From an uncultured Brevundimonas sp. (GTDB taxonomy: Bacteria > Pseudomonadota > Alphaproteobacteria > Caulobacterales > Caulobacteraceae): a stretch of 10,389 nucleotides of DNA. Below the pieces are notes generated by a model. That model did no database searches. It was not told where the DNA came from and was given only the letters and a program-made list of their open reading frames with translations. Position 1 is the stretch's first letter. Each line of letters starts with the position of its first letter. Where the stretch lies: positions 1 to 10,389 of the forward strand of contig NZ_CALTWS010000088.1 of the NCBI RefSeq assembly GCF_943913055.1. Reading direction: 5' to 3'. Shown one piece after another: positions 8,701 to 10,389 of this stretch. Position numbers and translations under genes: made by a program.

Positions 8701-9240
8701 GAAGTCGGCGTCGAACTGTACCAGCAGATGCTGGAAGACGCGGTGGCAGAGTTGAAGTCCAACGGCGAGGGCGGCGAGATCGACCGCGGCTGGTCGCCCG
8801 CCATCAATGTAGGTGCGGCCGTTTTGATTCCAGAGGCTTATGTACCGGACCTCAACGTGCGCCTCAGCCTGTACCGACGTCTTTCGGACGCGGAAAAGAC
8901 TGAGGAGCGCGAAGCGTTGGCCGCAGAACTGATCGACCGGTTCGGTCCGCTCCCGGACGAGGCCAAGCAACTGCTGCGCATCGTCGGCATCAAGGCGAAC
9001 TGCAAGACAGCTTGTATCGAGCGCATCGACATCGGGCCCAAGGGGGCGGTCCTGACCCTGCGCAACAACGCCTTCCCCAACCCCATGGGTCTGGTTGGGC
9101 TGATCCAGAAGAACCACGCCTTCTGGAAGATCCGGCCGGATCAGAAGATCGTGGTCAAGGGCGACTGGGACACGCCGGAAGAGCGGCTGAAGGTCGCCGA
9201 GCGGATCACCAGCGACCTGGCGCGGGTGGCGGGAGCCTAG
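5791..9240 (+). CDS. mfd: Transcription-repair coupling factor Mfd
   Basis: Mfd recognises RNA polymerase stalled at DNA lesions, pushes it off by ATP-driven translocation and recruits UvrA. The 1149-residue length matches E. coli Mfd (1148). The N-terminal UvrB-like module shows FPAWDCLPYDRLSPT (65-79) and FAVRGGVIDVYPPG near 163-176. The RNA-polymerase-interacting domain starts near 480 with GDLVVHLDHGIGRYEGL. The translocase core has Walker A GDVGFGKT (630-637), DEEQ (731-734), TATPIPR (757-763) and RGRIGR (902-907). The TRG motif LGAGFQLASHDLDQRGGGN lies near 942-960, and the C-terminal UvrA-masking domain spans about 1012-1149. The ATG at 5791 overlaps the sdhE stop and has a GAGGGGG ribosome binding site at 5777-5783. 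A TTG one codon earlier and an ATG at 5806 are less likely starts. All expected domains are present with no frameshift. The gene ends where a group of inverted repeats begins. Confidence 0.97.
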   Translation: MDGETMRRDDRDLGGAPEGLDALTVAERLKTDGGVGVFVARDYGRMGEFVQAFGFFSKDIEVVEFPAWDCLPYDRLSPTSSISAERMAALTRLARRDGSDRRPLLVVATVGAAMQRTPPREVTEAAGFEAVTGTDLDTIQLERYFAANGYMRASTVSEKGEFAVRGGVIDVYPPGFEEPVRLDMFGSELESIRTFDPATQRSTGQRTSVALAPVSEALLDPESISRFRTGYLNLFGAPGDDPLYSAISEGARRQGMEHWLPLFYDRLETLFDYLPDDARLFLDNQVEAARAERWTLTADAYEARRDASMTKAGAANRALPPERLYLDAGDWNNALAGRWVRRFSPLAVPGEDAGGRLGRSFAAERAQDSVNLFEAVARHAQALKAAGKRVLFASWTEGSSERLASMMADHGLEHVIAVRDWADVQAAPKDVYLRGILPVEHGFETDDIAVISETDMLGDRLARPRKKRRASNFLAEASALTTGDLVVHLDHGIGRYEGLKTLEIQEAPHDCLELMYAGESKLYLPVENIDLLTRYGSDADAAQLDRLGGAGWQARKAKAKQRLRDMAEGLIALAAKRALRTSEAITPPQGLFDEFCARFPYEETDDQLNAIGDVLEDLGKGTPMDRLICGDVGFGKTEVALRAAFVVAMTGQQVAVVCPTTLLARQHFKTFSERFAGWPITVRHLSRMVTAKDAAETRAGLKDGTFEIVVGTHAVLSEQVGFKDLGLVIVDEEQHFGVKHKEKLKSLRADVHLLTLTATPIPRTLQMALSGIREMSIIATPPVDRLAVRTYVTPWDPVLVREALLREKYRGGQAYYVAPRLKDLPDIEQFLREQVPEVKFVVGHGQMSPTQLEEVMSAFYDGTYDVLLSTTIVESGLDVPTANTLIVHRADMFGLAQLHQIRGRIGRAKARAFAYLTTDPKRPLSLSSERRLQVLQSLDNLGAGFQLASHDLDQRGGGNLLGDEQSGHIREVGVELYQQMLEDAVAELKSNGEGGEIDRGWSPAINVGAAVLIPEAYVPDLNVRLSLYRRLSDAEKTEEREALAAELIDRFGPLPDEAKQLLRIVGIKANCKTACIERIDIGPKGAVLTLRNNAFPNPMGLVGLIQKNHAFWKIRPDQKIVVKGDWDTPEERLKVAERITSDLARVAGA

Positions 9241-9299
9241 AGCCTGATCGGCTGAGGAGGTATCGCTTCGCGATTTCGCTGATGCCGTGAATCAGGCTC
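9240..9299. repeat. Nested inverted repeat after mfd, possible extragenic palindromic element
   Basis: GAGCCTGAT (9240-9248) is perfectly complementary to ATCAGGCTC (9291-9299), forming 9-base arms around a 42-base interior. Inside it lies a second perfect stem, ATCGC (9262-9266) with GCGAT (9270-9274), around a TTC loop. The left arm starts at the last base of the mfd stop codon. The form resembles the dispersed extragenic palindromes known from alphaproteobacterial genomes, but a repeat family cannot be shown from a single copy. It could add to mfd termination or protect the mRNA 3' end. Confidence 0.6.
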
Positions 9300-9309
9300 C
9301 AGAACTATG

Positions 9310-9366
9310 CTGGAGCGAAATCTGAGCCGAGTTGGACGGCGTCCAACTCAACCGATCTCGCTCTAG
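9310..9366. terminator. Extended hairpin between convergent genes, putative bidirectional terminator
   Basis: The core is a perfect hairpin: GAGTTGGAC (9329-9337), a GGC loop, and GTCCAACTC (9341-9349). Outer arms continue the dyad after small bulges: AGCGAAATC (9314-9322) against GATCTCGCT (9354-9362) with one mismatch, extending to about 9310/9366 with a further wobble pair. The right end covers the stop codon of the minus-strand gene (9363-9365). Mfd and that gene converge here, so a shared terminator is the simplest reading. Neither strand has a clear run of T after the stem, so it is not a textbook intrinsic terminator. Confidence 0.5.
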
Positions 9367-10385
9367 CGCACGGCGTTGATGTCGCGTGACGCCCGCTCGA
9401 GCACGGCGGCGGGGCTCTCGCCGGGCTGAACCTCGGCAACGCCGCATTCGAACTCGACCACGAAGGGGGTCTTGTCGGGTCCGGCCTCGAAGGCGGTGCA
9501 GCCTATGACGGCGGCGATACGGTCCGCCGCGATGCGACCAGCGGGGCCCCGCGTGGCGGGCAGGGCCAGGGCGAACACGTCGGGGGCCAAGCGAGCGGCG
9601 GTGTCCTCAGTTCGGATCAGGCGCGAGACCATGGTGCCGATCTGGGGCAGGGCGCGATCCAGCCATCCTCCCTGACGCGCCTCACGCACCGGCTCGGTCT
9701 CGCTCACGCGAAGCACCGCCACCGACAACGGGCGACGACGCAGGCGCGCGCCCTCGGCGACGCGGGCCAGATGGCTGGCGAACAGTTCGGGCGTGAATAG
9801 GCCGGTGTTGGGATCGGTCAGCCCGGATCCCCGCGCGCTTTCCAGCGATTTGCGGATGGCGACATGGCGTCGATGGGCGCGGGCCAGGGCGACAATCCGG
9901 TCGGCGGTCTCGTCTTCCGGCGTGTCGGCGGCGGCGACGTCGGCAAAGCCACGGTTGTAGAGCTCGGCCAGATTGATCTCGGCCGAGCCGCGCAGATAGA
10001 GCACCGCCGGGATGTGGTAGAGGCGGGTATTCCGCTTCATGCCCGAGGCGATGGAGAGAGCTGGGGCGTGATCCTCTGCGCCCCACAAGACTGCCGCATC
10101 GAACGCCCGCTCATGAAGATAGTCGAAGGCCGTATAGGGCGTCGGTGCGGCCACGACCTCGCATCCGTGCGCCTCCAGCGCATTGGACAGGGCCAGGAAG
10201 TGGCGATCCGCCTTGCCGGCCGCCAGGACCCGCAAAGGCGCCTCATCGACATCGACGGGCTTCAACGGTTCGCCGCGCGCGGTGAAGGTCGTCTCGCGCA
10301 GCGCGACTTCTTCTTCCGCAATGGCCGAGCGAACCAGCGCCTCCAGCCGCAGCGCCGCCTGTGCCGGATGCGGAGCGAACGACAT
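9363..10385 (-). CDS. Pseudo-receiver plus degenerate GGDEF protein, candidate c-di-GMP effector
   Basis: The 340-residue protein has a receiver-like fold (about residues 50-170) followed by a GGDEF-like domain (about 185-335). The receiver lacks the acidic pair after strand 1 (LRVLAAG), and the phosphoacceptor Asp is replaced by Trp in DAAVLW, so phosphorylation is unlikely. The second domain opens with the typical DPNTGLF turn (191-197). Its catalytic GG(D/E)EF has become APDVF (267-271), and the metal-binding Asp is missing in SVAVLRVSETE, so cyclase activity is improbable. An RxxD inhibitory-site motif remains (RTED, 258-261), exactly five residues before the former active site, as in PleD. 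The pattern recalls PopA of Caulobacter, a c-di-GMP receptor in cell-cycle proteolysis, but PopA has two receiver domains. The ATG at 10385 is only four bases from the window end, so the ribosome binding site is unseen and an upstream extension is possible. Confidence 0.8.
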   Translation of the reverse strand: MSFAPHPAQAALRLEALVRSAIAEEEVALRETTFTARGEPLKPVDVDEAPLRVLAAGKADRHFLALSNALEAHGCEVVAAPTPYTAFDYLHERAFDAAVLWGAEDHAPALSIASGMKRNTRLYHIPAVLYLRGSAEINLAELYNRGFADVAAADTPEDETADRIVALARAHRRHVAIRKSLESARGSGLTDPNTGLFTPELFASHLARVAEGARLRRRPLSVAVLRVSETEPVREARQGGWLDRALPQIGTMVSRLIRTEDTAARLAPDVFALALPATRGPAGRIAADRIAAVIGCTAFEAGPDKTPFVVEFECGVAEVQPGESPAAVLERASRDINAVR

Positions 10386-10389
10386 GACC

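Noticed and set aside
7222..9117. 631-codon open frame antisense to mfd
   Set aside because: It lies wholly within a gene with full Mfd motifs and shows no recognisable domain; it is a compositional shadow.

Overview
This window is GC-rich, gapless-looking bacterial chromosome. Gene content and order point to an alphaproteobacterium, most likely Caulobacterales (Caulobacter/Brevundimonas-like). The clues are recG divergent from an sdhE-mfd pair, a fused heptose kinase/adenylyltransferase next to its epimerase, and a receiver/GGDEF-type protein with a PopA-like pattern of degeneration. The genus is inferred, not shown. No mobile element, tRNA, rRNA, CRISPR array or obviously foreign gene was seen. 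This is mostly ordinary core chromosome, and no previously undescribed multi-gene system is evident.

Layout: (1) 2-3248 (+) is a tightly overlapping three-gene run. It holds the 3'-terminal part of hldE, then hldD, then a membrane-anchored DUF3089-like alpha/beta-hydrolase-fold protein. HldE and HldD carry out steps in making ADP-L-glycero-beta-D-manno-heptose, the inner-core LPS heptose donor. The third protein is co-transcribed by position, but its role is unknown and its expected catalytic serine is absent. (2) 3271-5358 (-) is recG, which converges on that run with a 22-base gap. (3) 5359-5473 is a divergent intergenic region. (4) 5474-9240 (+) is sdhE (FAD assembly factor for succinate dehydrogenase), overlapping by one base with mfd (transcription-repair coupling factor). 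RecG and Mfd are related superfamily 2 DNA translocases and share the helicase and TRG motifs, so this segment mainly concerns replication-fork and transcription-blockage repair, with a respiratory assembly factor embedded in it. (5) 9240-9366 is a compact array of inverted repeats between convergent genes. (6) 9363-10385 (-) is a signalling-like protein. It has a pseudo-receiver domain followed by a GGDEF domain whose active site is lost but whose RxxD inhibitory-site motif is kept at the exact expected spacing, so it is a candidate c-di-GMP-binding effector.

Most worth a second look: the catalytically dead but possibly c-di-GMP-binding GGDEF protein, the hydrolase-fold protein lacking its nucleophile, and the chained palindromes at 9240-9366 with mutually exclusive pairings.
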